DNA of 64,000 bases from Megalonaias nervosa (lineage: Eukaryota > Mollusca > Bivalvia > Unionida > Unionidae): assembly GCA_016617855.1 (NCBI GenBank), contig JAECUM010096198.1, positions 57,104 through 121,103 on the forward strand, written 5' to 3'. The notes under the pieces were generated by a model that saw nothing but the letters and a program-made list of their open reading frames with translations, had not been told where the DNA came from and made no database searches. A program made the position numbers and the translations under genes. Below are positions 1 to 10,871 of this stretch, in pieces (position 1 is the first letter of the stretch; each line of letters opens with the position of its first letter).

Positions 1-665
1 ATCTCAGAATTGTCTAAATGCTGCAAATAGATCATTTATTTTCTTAAATAATATATACAATTTTTCCCATGACTGACATTGTAAATTTTAATCCCATTTA
101 ATTCAATACTTCAAAAACACAGTCCTAAATCATTAACCATCACTAACCTGACATTCTCATTTCAACTCAGTAACTGTGTAATCCAACACGTTATATGCAT
201 TCATTCCAGAAATTCTGTAAGAAGCTAGAACATCTAAGACTTTGTCAACAATGTTTTCACCGACTTGATAAGCTAGATTAAATTCAACCCTATAATTGCA
301 CATTTTAAGAATTTATGAATCTAATTTTTCTTAATTCACTAGTTTTTCCACATCATCATTTTATCTTCACTGAACTGAAACAGTCAATTCAATTCCACTT
401 AATATCAATTCAGTTCAAATGTGACACAAATGCATTCAAATATTATCAATATGCATTTAAATTCAATTAAGACAAGCACATATAAGAAGCTACACTTAAA
501 GTGTAAAGTTAAATAATAATTTGCATTTTACAATTAAGTCCTATTATTCTTTCTTACTTGTATTACAAATAAATCCAAACATAGTAAATCTTTCATGACA
601 TTTCATTGTTAAAAATGGTATTATCATAATTATTAACAATATGGTGCTAATATTAACTATGACCT
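1..665. other. AT-rich non-coding DNA, nothing recognised
   Basis: No open frame of useful length, no splice-flanked coding block and no repeat structure that I recognise. The last eight bases before 666 are the left target duplication of the MITE that follows. Confidence 0.6.
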
Positions 666-838
666 CAGGCCTGACCCAAGGGTTTTTTTGTACCCCAGCC
701 TAACTGACTTTGAAGCACCATCCTTCATCCCAAGAAGTAAAGATAACTTCCATCTAATTTGGCATCAAATTTAGCACCCCTTAAACCCTGGGGTTCTAGG
801 CAATTGCCTAGTTCACCTATATAGTTGGGCCAGAACTG
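666..838. mobile_element. hAT-like MITE with 8-bp target-site duplication
   Basis: A 173-bp non-coding element. The left end CAGGCCTGACCCAA and the reverse complement of the right end, CAGTTCTGGCCCAA, agree at 11 of 14 positions, giving imperfect terminal inverted repeats of the CAG...CTG type. The flanks are tatgacct (658-665) and catgacct (839-846), 7 of 8 identical, which is the 8-bp duplication typical of hAT transposases. The interior includes a GGCAATTGCC palindrome near the right end, as I recall for hAT-type non-autonomous families. There is no transposase; it would have been moved in trans. Confidence 0.72.
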
Positions 839-2857
839 CATGACCTTACGAGATATTATCACAGAAACACCAGTACATAAAAATGAAAAACTTCAAGCCA
901 TTGTATAAGACAAAGACCTGTATGATTGTGTTTAACAAAATCTATTACAGAGGAAATATGTTCCTTGGTCTTTAAGCTAGCTAAGAATGATAAAAAATAC
1001 AGATGTTCACACATAAATTATTTGGTGTGATCCTTCTAACCAGAACCCCCAGGTCTTTCTGTAAATGAAGTTGCCTGGTTAATGGCTTATATGGTGTTAG
1101 TACAGATACCACTCACCATGTAGCTATGTTACAAAGCAGGTTAGCATGCAACAGAGGGTGACTAAAAGCCAAAAGGTGCATACAGGATGAAAGCCACAGA
1201 TACATTTACACAAACCAAAGGAAAAAGCACACGAAAAAAAAAACAATGCACACAACATCAAATAACTGTGCTGCTAACATACAGTGCAGTCAAAGATGAA
1301 TATCAGAGCTTAAAAATGTCCACTTTTCTGTTCATATGCATGTGTAGTGTCTGTGAAAGAACCAGTCACTTCAAAATGCTCATACAACTGGATGAGCGTA
1401 ATTTAAGCAGATACAGTATTATGTACAATGTGGGATGTTTGAAACTGATCCTGAACAACAAAAATTTATATGACACCTGCTCAACTGGGTGGGAAGATAA
1501 CAATCTGAAAATATTGTTTTATAATTTAATATAGACTGCTTAATTTGATTTTGTTAACCAAATTTGTTCTAGAATAAAAATGTATGGGTGCACACTGTTC
1601 AAAGTATATGTACATAAATCTGTCCAACATCTGTCCATTGTGGATCCAAAATCAAAAAATTTCTATCCATTTTGTTCCAAATAATTTATGCTTAGTATTA
1701 ATGTCTGGTTGTTTCTGAATGAAATACTGGTTTTTAAGACTTAAAAGCACATATAACTATTCACAACATCTACAACCATCAGTAAAGTAGGTGTAACTTA
1801 CTTAATTATTTATGTCAAAGATGCATGTGTTGCACTCTTGCACCTTATGAATGGGCACCCTGTTCCATTTGAGCTTTTTTCACACCTTGTGTTTTTCCTC
1901 ATTTATTATCAATTCCAATGTACACTCTTTCATTGATGATCTGAATTCCATGTAATTATTTTTACTGAACTGTTTTTCCTTCTAGCATATGAGTAATCCT
2001 CTCAGATTTTACCGTCTTCAAAAGTGTGTGAAATAAATTGCCAGCAACACTAGTAACTGAGGAATATTCATTTCTAGAAGAACTTTAGTAAACTGAACTT
2101 CAATCGAATTACATAAAGGTTCTCTCTCATATTTATAAATGTCGCAAGCTCAGGCTTAGTTGTTGATGATGAAGCAGCAAGCTGATGTTTATTACTTTTC
2201 ATACTGTCTTATGTCATGGGCGCCTCCATTCCCAATTGCAAAATCACAATTAGACAATTTGCAAAATGCAAGTTTTTTTCTTTTTACTAGATGGTTTCAC
2301 AAATCTAAACAAGACGGCACAGTTGTACTTCCAGTTCTGTTTTATCTTCTTTGCTGGAGAAAATTCTGAATCTTCTGCTTTCCTTTTCAACATGACTAGA
2401 AGTTGAATATTAATGAAGATGAGATACAGTGATAGCAGTAACTGCTTTACACAATCCAACTCCAATAGGGTGGTTAAAGACTGGCATGGCAGCTTCAATT
2501 TCAAATGAACCACTCACATTTCTGAGCTCTATATCCCTATATACATGTGATATATTTGCTCTCAGAATGGAAGTGGGTGCCACTTCTAAAGAGAAAATTT
2601 AATTTTTTTTTAATTTTTATTTTTTTTAAAGACAGATTTTGGACAAGAAAAACATACAGCCATATTCAGATCCAAAATTCGAGACAAGTACGGAAAAAAC
2701 ATGACACTTGGAAGCTATGCATTATGTAAAATTGCACGACAAAAACAAAATTGACACTAAAATGGACAGATAACTGTATAACATGATACATTTCACCTCT
2801 CAGTATGTGTATAAATACAGAAATAGGGATCTTTTATCACTGTGTATGCCCAGATAC
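839..2857. other. AT-rich non-coding DNA left of the Roco exon
   Basis: No confident gene. On the minus strand a weak candidate next exon for the Roco gene begins after a pyrimidine-rich stretch and acceptor near 2386 and reads a lysine-rich stretch (LKRKAEDSEFSPAKKIKQNW). The phase fits, but I do not recognise the family and the donor is poor. The remaining open frames are short and look random. Confidence 0.45.
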
Positions 2858-3118
2858 CTTTAGATCGCCTTGTCCATTCGCACTTCGATAAAGAAACATC
2901 ACAGCAGTTAACATAGACATCTATGCCCTCTGTACTACATCTCTCAGAAATGTTTACTTCCTCCCCAAGAAGACGCTTGACCAGGGTTGTCTTGCCTACA
3001 CCAATGTGTCCGACAACCATGATTCGTATGTTGTATACTGTCTCCTTTCCATCCTTTAGAGCCTCTTCAAAAAGTTGGATGGATTTGTCATCCATTTTTA
3101 AAATTTCTATTGGAACAC
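2858..3118 (-). CDS. Roco/Roc-type GTPase, single P-loop exon (partial gene)
   Basis: One 261-nt internal exon on the minus strand. The acceptor (tttgcacag) lies just above 3118 and the donor (G|GTATCT) just below 2858. Both flanking introns are phase 1, so this is a symmetrical exon that could be shuffled. It encodes about 86 residues. An acidic/lysine-rich lead-in (MDDKSIQLFEEALKDGK) is followed by a beta strand NIRIMVVG, the Walker A motif GHIGVGKT and TTLVKRLLGEE, then a switch-like STEGID. This order is that of the Roc GTPase domain in the ROCO proteins that are expanded in bivalves and often linked to death or COR domains. Only nucleotide binding can be inferred. The exon is open to an in-frame ATG at 3093-3095 but the frame continues upstream to the acceptor, so that ATG is probably internal. 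No neighbouring exon was identified with confidence. A lone exon could also be a gene fragment. Confidence 0.8.
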
Positions 3119-3299
3119 CTGTGCAAATAATGGATAAGTTAAATATATATTATCAACATTGTGGCAGTAGGTTCAAATAGTCCAAAATGCACAAGCTTAA
3201 GTTGTTTTAAAACAAAACAATTGATTTTTGCCAGAGTAGGCAATACCAACTTCTGAAAGTGCAATAAAAACTAAAATATTAAAAAAATATATTTTAAAC
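3119..3299. other. Intron next to the Roco exon
   Basis: AT-rich sequence with the splice acceptor of the Roco exon at its left edge. No other feature seen. Confidence 0.5.
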
Positions 3300-3672
3300 A
3301 AACTTATTGTCTTTTTATTTCCAAGTTATCTTTGAAGTCCAGGAAGTGGGGTGGGTGGGTTTTGGACCTATAATGTAGCTTTATCAATTTTTTCAGTCTT
3401 ATCACAACAATATCTTCAATGTGGCAGTTTATTGCGATGTCTACCACCAGGGCATCATGCCGCAGATATATAGCATTATGTCCCACCCAGTGAAATTATC
3501 CTGACACCAGGCTGACCTGTCCTAACACTAACCACTTTAATGATGAGTACCAAGCGAGGCAGTTGCTAGTACCATTTTTAAAAGTCTTTGGCATGGCTCG
3601 GCTGGGGTTCAAACCCGCGACCTCCCGCATCCGAGATCAATGCTCTACCACTTAGGCCAACAGAGCAGTCAG
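3300..3672 (-). mobile_element. tRNA-derived SINE
   Basis: Read on the minus strand, the element starts with a tRNA-like head. An A-box-like TGGCCTAAGTGG lies at 3648-3659 and a B-box GGTTTGAACCCC at 3604-3615 (both on the reverse strand), at the spacing of an internal RNA polymerase III promoter. A GC-richer, tRNA-unrelated body follows (for example GGGTGGGACATAATG and CTGCGGCATGATGCC), running to an A-rich end near 3300. It has no protein product and depends on LINE machinery. The body differs from that of the SINEs at 42.3, 45.6 and 60.0 kb, so this is a second family. A decayed real tRNA gene is unlikely because of the long conserved-looking tail. Confidence 0.75.
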
Positions 3673-5955
3673 TCCAGAAATGAAAATGACAAAGCAGAGC
3701 TAGCAGTCTTTTGAAAGGTGCACATCTAAAGCAAGGCAAATCTTAACCTTTTTCAAACAGAAATTACACTCATCGCTCAGAAGCCAAAATAAAGATAACG
3801 AAAAGTTCTTTTAATGATTCCTACAATATCCAGTGTCTTGTTTTGAAAAAAAAAAGGATAGTGTTTTCTTTAAAAAAACAATCAAACTCTACAAAAATGA
3901 TAAAACTTCAGATCCCAACCTAAAGGTTCCTATTTCTGCCAACTTTGGAAGTCCTAGTTCATATATATGTTTTTAGTAACCTATAGACCTTCACTGGTAC
4001 CAACAAAGGTTTCTGGTGTGCCATTTTAGGAGTTATCTTCATTACTTTATAGTAATCAATCGCTGCATTTTATGTTATAGAAAATTATATTACAATTCCA
4101 AAAGGAAGTTTTTCACTTCCATATATGTTAAAGCATTAATCTGATTGGCTAATAGAAAAGTCATCTGAACATAACCTAATATCAGTGTCTGTCAGATAAA
4201 AAAACTTAACCTTTAACAATGACCTGAAGTTTTTCAGAAAATATTACTATCAATTTGCAGAAATTACAAACTGTCTATGTATTTCTTAAGCATGTGACAA
4301 AAGTCATAAATACATTATAATCTCCAATATATAAAATACTAGTTGTAAATGTAGTCACAGACATGCATCACCCTACAATTGAAACATGCTGTTCCTAACT
4401 GTTTTTTTTTCTGGCAAACAAACATACATAATCCCTCCTTATCACCCTTGCAAAAAATGAAATATAAGAATGTCCGCTGCTGATCAGAGAAAGTACAGCA
4501 GTTGGGTTGTATAAATATATTTTTTTCAGAAAGTTTCTATCTCGTTTTCTTCAACAAATTTGCCATAAAAATTTCCTCCTAAAAGAGAAAGGAAATAAGA
4601 CCTGACCATTTATTTGAAAGAGGCAGGATCATATTATGTTTATCCCACCATACAAAAATTAAATGTTCATTCCCTAAGTTAAACCTACCCTTCACCTATC
4701 CAAAATATTCATTCAAATAAGTAATAAAAGGATGGACAGGCATGCACACTTATATATGATTCCAACAGCAATATCAATGTTCTTTGCTAAAGTACAGAGA
4801 TAAGAAAACTGTCAGATTCAAATAGGCCTAGTTTATCATGGGCTAGAAAAATTTTAAGTTTTGGAGAATTCAATTGTTACATGAAAGTTTAAATATATGG
4901 AAACCCTCCAGCTATTTCTGGACTCTGTATTTCCAACTGATAAACTTTATATTTATATTTATATTGAAAGTTTATGAAATTATTTATATCTAGACACCAC
5001 AGGGACTCATAACATTGCTTACAATTTCCCTATAAATCATAGATGCACTATATCCTATTATGGTAGTATACTGTACATGTATAATTCGTGGATAACTATA
5101 CAAGCCCCTGTGGCACCTAGTACTAATATCAGCGCCCATATTTTCAAGGGCTCATATTGTTCTCTTTGAAGGAAATGCTATTTTTAGTACACAGATTGTC
5201 ACATGAAAAAGGTACATGACTGTGTAGGCTGATAAATCAGCCCCACACCTGTAATGATATTGAACAAAGTCCACAAATCATCCATCAGTACCAACACACA
5301 TTTGGGGCTGTGATTTATGGGATTAACTGTATGAAAGTACAATAACAAAATACTCAGAATCATAAAAATGAAATATTGAATATAATACAGACTTTATAAT
5401 TTGTATAATTACATGCTACCTAATCCAAAATGATGCTTTCTGAAAAAATATGGTTTTATAAAATTTTTGTAAAATTCATAATTAAAGATTTAAAATGTTA
5501 TTGCCTTGAGTACATGAAAAGTAATAATACATTTTAGCATGGATATTTATTGTTTTCTGTTTTGAATAATAATAGTAATGTCTGAATTACTTGCTACTTA
5601 AATTTTGTCAAAAATATTTTATTTTTAACTGCAAAAATATACTCTTCGGGACCATGCAAATTACGATGTATATTAAGTTGTCGGTATATTAGAAATATCA
5701 TTTATTTAACACTGCATTCGCCGTTGACAAGTACAGTTTTTCCAAATTAAAAAAAATACGTAGAGGGGACATAGTGTGGTTTAAATTTTTTTTAAGTTTA
5801 AAGAGATTTTATTTTTGAATCATCACCACTATTTGCTCATCTCTGTGCTAAGAACTACATACATTTTCAGCCTTGTCTTTTCGATGTGCTGTATAAAGTC
5901 ACTTCATCCTTCTTTGGAAACGTAAACAGATCCTAGTAAATATGGCGCATTGGAT
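3673..5955. other. AT-rich non-coding DNA, nothing recognised
   Basis: No coding block, tRNA-like promoter or inverted-repeat element that I can support. It contains homopolymer A/T runs and short palindromic stretches only. Confidence 0.55.
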
Positions 5956-6412
5956 CAGGCCTTAGGTCACAATTAATAGTTCCGGTTCAGTACCCACGAA
6001 TGTAGTCCCAGTCTATTTTTAGATCATTTTTTCCTGTCTCCGTTTGGTGGTGATACAAGAGTTAGATGTAGGCATTCTTGGTAAGGATTTAAAGGCAATT
6101 TGTTTATTCTTTAGAATATGAGCTTATGGTGTGGTTGTCTGTGTGTATTTTGGCGACAGTGCACAGTGAGTAATAAGGCCTTGGTGATGATCCGGAAGTG
6201 AAATCTGTGTTCCATTGCATGGTGTTTTGTTTACAATTCAGCCTCTCAAAAAAATGCAGGTCAACCCTTGACAAGAACTTCACCATAAAGTCATCTTTGA
6301 AGGTATTTTAGATTGACATATGATTTGTATTGATTGTCACACAGTGGAAAGTTCAGTACTGAGAAACAAATGTAGAGAATATATAGTAAAATTAATTGTG
6401 TTCTATGGCCTG
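5956..6412. mobile_element. TIR element (non-autonomous DNA transposon), copy A
   Basis: A 457-bp block that is repeated at 9217-9670. The left end CAGGCCTTAGGTCACAATTA and the reverse complement of the right end, CAGGCCATAGAACACAATTA, agree at 17 of 20 positions and continue for two more bases, so the block is bounded by inverted repeats. The ends coincide with the ends of the homology to copy B. No clear target-site duplication was found, so the superfamily is not assigned. Short minus-strand frames inside it are shared by both copies only because the DNA is repeated. Confidence 0.7.
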
Positions 6413-7139
6413 TCAGTGCAGTATTTGAGTAAAGTTTAAACTGGTATAAAATCTTTATTATTAATGATAGACACATGAAATTTTAATATGTTATGTATAA
6501 TGACTTTAAATATATAAGAATGAAATTAAAAATAAAAAATTGATTTTTATTTTAAAAATTTTAATGAAATTTTAAAAAAAATTAAAAAATAAAATTTTTC
6601 CACCAAAAATGCACATATATAATATTTATTGGGAATGATATTAAATGATATCAGCATGTATATAATCCTACACCATATACAAGCTCAAATGATGGATATT
6701 TGTCAAATTTTATCAGAGAAAATATCTTTGTAAGTCAAAATGAGACCTTCATTTATAATACATGAAGACAAAATTCTATTTTGTATTGTACCTTTAGGTC
6801 ATTGAAACTATTTATTTGGGGTCCAAGCAGTTAATTTATGTGTTTATGATGGGGTGACTTCCTGAGTAACACATATCTGCTTGTATAGCTATCAGTAATT
6901 GTTTATAAACATAGTTATAGGGTATTTAGTGAGAGGACAGAGATGAAGACTTTATACTAGAACCTGCTCAAGTTCTCTACAAAATCATATTAAGCTGTCA
7001 GAGAATGAAATACAGGTCAAAGGGATAAAATATACTTTCCCCAGGTATATTTACCCTTGCATGTAAGAAAACAGCAAAAGGATGTAAGTTGAACACAGAA
7101 TGCATTCCATTTTATTGTTCAGTTTCTTTAAGATATTGA
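6413..7139. other. AT-rich non-coding DNA
   Basis: Includes an extremely AT-rich stretch near 6480-6620 made of A/T runs. No gene or recognised repeat. Confidence 0.55.
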
Positions 7140-7890
7140 TTGATGTAGTGCGGCATTGTGGCCTAGATGATATTATGGGAATTCTAATGATCCATTTTGC
7201 TTTATGCATTATTAATTACTAATAATATTTGTTAACTGACACTCTAAAGATTACATAAGAAATATTCAAACAGATTATTTGAATTTAACTTTGTACAACT
7301 AATCTTAACATGGTTACATAGCTGACATGAACAAATATGCATATATTTTAGAATGTTTGGGATCAAAAGTTGACATTCAGTACATCATATAGGCTGACAT
7401 AATACCTATAGTGAACCTGTAAGGCTCAGTTCTGGCTGTGTGCACTTCAAATATCCAAGATGTTATTTTCATCATGAACATGCCTCTGTATGGTAACATA
7501 TTTCAATTAGTACTTTGACAGAGTGCGGTATTGCAGCATCAGCTGATATCTGATTCCATTGAATCATTGAGCTTAATAACTGGTAACCAACACTCTTAAA
7601 AATAGACTAAAAATGTTCAAACAGATCATTTGAATTATGTTTGCACATGTGATTTTAATAAGTACATTGCATATGTCCCACACATGCAAATGTCCATCCT
7701 TGTTTACAAGTGTTGGGGATCAGAATTTCACATTTGGTTGATGATATAGGATCTGTTGGTACCTATAGTTGATCTGTGTGGCCACATTTGGCTGTATTCA
7801 CTCGCAATATCCAAAATTGTTATTTTCCTCATGAATAAGATTGCTTATAGTAATAAATTTTAATTTGGTACATTGTCATTTGACTTTCCA
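7140..7890. repeat. Diverged direct tandem duplication, unit about 374 bp
   Basis: Two consecutive units begin with GTGCGGCATTG (7148) and GTGCGGTATTG (7522). They keep the same order of landmarks: TTCAAACAGATTATTTGAAT versus TTCAAACAGATCATTTGAAT, then a block starting GGGATCA, then a block ending ATATCCAA, then a CATGAA block. Many substitutions and small indels separate them, so the duplication is old. No coding capacity. Whether further copies exist elsewhere cannot be judged from the window. Confidence 0.75.
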
Positions 7891-9216
7891 GTATACTGGT
7901 ATGTACTAATGTTTGCACCAATGATCAAACCTCACCGTTCCAACATTGCCTTAAACTTGATGATACATACTCTACCTGATTAGTTATTTAACCTGTAAAT
8001 GGCTAAATATGCTTGTAGAAACATCATCTATTTTTTAGGATGCATTTATCACTTTAATACATGCCCATTGCTTCACATTTCTGAGTGTCACTCTGTAAAG
8101 TTTACTATTTTTTCCCATGTTTGCAACCTGAATGTTATTTTGAAATCACCATATCCAACACATTTTAATTTCATTTGCCTACATCTTACTGTTTTCTAGA
8201 ATTAAGTGAAACATGTTATATATTTTCAGGTCTAGCCTGGTATCTGGAACAAAGTGTTAGAGTTGGATCAGTTTGGAAGCTCTCCAGTAGTCCGGTGGTG
8301 ATAGCAAGGTCTCATAAAGGACATGTGCAGTGTACTGCTATAAGTGACCAAGATTAGTTCATATCAGCACACTGATATACAGCACCTCAAAGACATGGCT
8401 TAGATCTTCATGAGAGAGATTCGCACCATGGTTCAGTAAGGTGGAACCTCCCTGAAACTGTATTTTCCTATCACATTGTTGACTTTTGTAGTTATCGACA
8501 TTAAAATGGAATGCATTTTTGCTATAAAACATGGTAGTGGTCCCACCAAAACTTTAAATTTGAGTGCACTATTAGTTATACAAACAACTGCCCAAGTACC
8601 TGACACAATAAATGTGGAACATAGCACCTGTCATTGTTTCTTTAGTGTGTACACCTATATGCATCTGGATAGGCATATTGCAATTTGCTGCCAAAATCAT
8701 TGTGAGCTATCATACTTCAGTACCCCTGGGAAAAATGTTATCAGTTGTACAGACCCAAACTACCATTTGTTTTAAATACCATTCACTAATCAACTTTTCT
8801 GCCTTAAATTTGTCAAAATGAAACTTATAACTTGTGTGAATATTTAATTTTTTAAAAAAAAAATTAGTTTTTAAAATTTAAATGTTTATTTAAATTTCCA
8901 TTAAAATTTAATATATCAATATTTTTAAATTTCAAACATAGTTTCAGACAGGCCTTATCATGTATTACATTTAGGTTTTTACTGCAATGAAAAATTCCTG
9001 TAATTAAGGAAGATATAGCAAATTTAGTTTTGGTTTCTCAAGAACACTTGGACCACAACTTGCACCCTGTGGAACACCACCACTACACACTTTCTGACAG
9101 CTGTCACATGTCTTGTTTGCAAGGAAATTCCAAAAGACTTCATGTTTAAAGTGGAAATAAGTGTGGCATGCAAGTATAAAAGTTTGACTAAAATTGGCCA
9201 TACAAATTGGGCCTTT
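7891..9216. other. Non-coding DNA with unassigned short frames
   Basis: Open frames of 60-100 codons occur on both strands at 7999-8821 but show no motif I recognise. A minus-strand frame near 9004-9201 contains GGVPQGASCGP, which superficially resembles a reverse-transcriptase motif, but nothing around it supports a retroelement. The right edge is the 5' flank of TIR element copy B. Confidence 0.4.
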
Positions 9217-9670
9217 CAGGCCTTAGGTCACAATTAATAGTTCCGGTTCAGTACCCACGAATGTAGTCCTAGTCTATTTTTAGATCATTTTTTCCTGTCT
9301 CCATTTGTTGGTGATACAAGAGTTAGATTTAGGCATTCTTGGTAAGGATTTAAAGGCAATTGTTTATTCTTTAGAATATGAGCTTATGGTGTGGTTGTCT
9401 GTGTGTATTTCGGCGACAGTGCACAGTGAGTAATAAGGCCTTGGTGATGATCCGAAAGTGAAATCTGTGTTCCATTGCATGGTGTTTTGTTTACAATTCA
9501 GCCTCTCAAAAAAATGCAGGTCAACCCTTGACAAGAACTTCACCGTAAAGTCATCTTTGAAGGTATTTTAAATTAACATATGATTTGTATTGATTGTCAC
9601 ACAGTGGAAAGTTCAGTACTGAGAAAGAAATGTAGAGAATATATAGTAAAATTAATTGTGTTCTATGGCC
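9217..9670. mobile_element. TIR element copy B, missing its last bases
   Basis: Matches 5956-6410 with about ten substitutions and one single-base indel. The homology runs to the TCTATGGCC just short of the right end, where the sequence switches directly to the 3' end of an I/Nimb-like LINE. GGCC is present in both partners at the switch point, so the junction shows microhomology. Because the right terminal bases are lost, this copy is no longer bounded by both inverted repeats. Confidence 0.72.
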
Positions 9671-10192
9671 ATACTTATTTAACCCACTCCTATATACTAA
9701 AAGGAGAAGACCCACCAGAGTGCATATCTTGCAATGAACCATTCACTGTTAAGCACTTTATGTTGGAGTGTTTCGACCTCCAACCTACGCGTAATCATTA
9801 TTACAATGTTCATGACATTAGGGACCTCTTTGATACAGTTAGCATTTCTTATATTATAGACTTCCTGAAGGAAGTAAATATTTATCATAAGTTATAGCTT
9901 TTATGCTATCACCTTAAACAGTTTTATGTGCTATATATATACCGTTGTTAGATTTTAATTACCTTTCATCTGTTTTCGTTGTCATACATCATTTGCACTC
10001 CCCGTTGATCTGGAAACTTTATTTATCACCGTTACTATTTTATCGTTTTACCTTCAACTGTTTGGTTTCGTATCGCTGGTCGATACGTAATCTTTTACCA
10101 CTTTTAAATAATGAAAGATATAACCTTTTGTATGGCGCTAAATAGCCCCATAGTGCTGGTGGGCCGTAAAAAATTCAATCAACCAACCAACC
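9671..10192 (+). mobile_element. 5'-truncated I/Nimb-like LINE, 3' end only
   Basis: About 522 bp equivalent to 17389-17910 of the nested LINE described below, roughly 2 percent different. It encodes the last ~77 residues of ORF2, including the Cys/His-rich C-terminal block CISCNEPFTVKHFMLEC, then the 3' UTR and the (CAAC)n tail. 5' truncation is the usual outcome of target-primed reverse transcription. The left junction is the GGCC microhomology with the TIR element. The right junction abuts Gypsy leader sequence at 10193. No target-site duplication can be paired across it, so the flanks have been rearranged since insertion or the junction arose by template switching. Confidence 0.85.
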
Positions 10193-10871
10193 ATACTTAA
10201 TCCCGGATTTGATATAATGATGAGACAGAAAGACTGTCTACAGAAGACGCAGGAAGGCAAAAAAAAAAAAATTAAAAATCAACAAAAAAAATAAAAATAC
10301 AAAAAAGTCGGTCAGTGAAAAAGCGTGTGACATTTGTTTTCTACACGTGGTAGATCGAGAGGCAAAAGGATCGATTTGTAAAAACTGAGTTCGAATGAAC
10401 TGAAAATGTCAGAATTATTGGCCATGAAATATTTTGTATGCCAGATTTATGAATTTGGTTGTTGAATTCTTAATGAACAAAAGAAGATCCAGTAATAAAG
10501 AACGTGTTTGACAATGCCCCCCCCCCCTTAGAATAGCATAAATTAGACACACACAGATTTGACCAAGATAATCGTTCATTTCACTCTATTTTTATTTTAT
10601 TAAAATTCCATAAAGTCGGTTTTGACATAGCGGCTCCGCTCCCAGCAAGCTGAAAACTTCGTACATTTGTCTGAGTAATTGTGAATAGCGACCATTGATA
10701 AACAAACCTTATTTAACAACAACAATAATAACAACAACACTAACAACAACAATAACAACAATAACAAATTTACATCTCTTTCCACCCGATTTGAGTAGCA
10801 ATTGGTAGCAGTTTCTTACCAAGTACAGGCAAACAGGGAATACTGAAGGGGAATTTGTATAAATAATTATA
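10193..10871 (+). other. Gypsy unit 1: truncated leader (5' LTR missing)
   Basis: Begins at the base equivalent to 23302 in unit 2, so the whole 5' LTR, the primer-binding site and about 290 nt of leader are absent: 1034 bp compared with unit 2. The remaining leader has the same landmarks as the other units: A-rich low complexity near 10260-10310, a poly(C) run near 10516, and an (AAC)n microsatellite near 10717-10768. The gag ATG at 10872 follows TATAAATAATTATA. Confidence 0.85.

Noticed and set aside
2250..2513. Lysine-rich minus-strand frame as the next Roco exon
   Set aside because: The phase fits, but the donor is weak and the sequence is unlike the Roc domain continuation that I would expect.
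9004..9201. GGVPQGASCGP peptide resembling a reverse-transcriptase motif
   Set aside because: No other RT motif lies nearby in any frame and the spacing is wrong; most likely chance.
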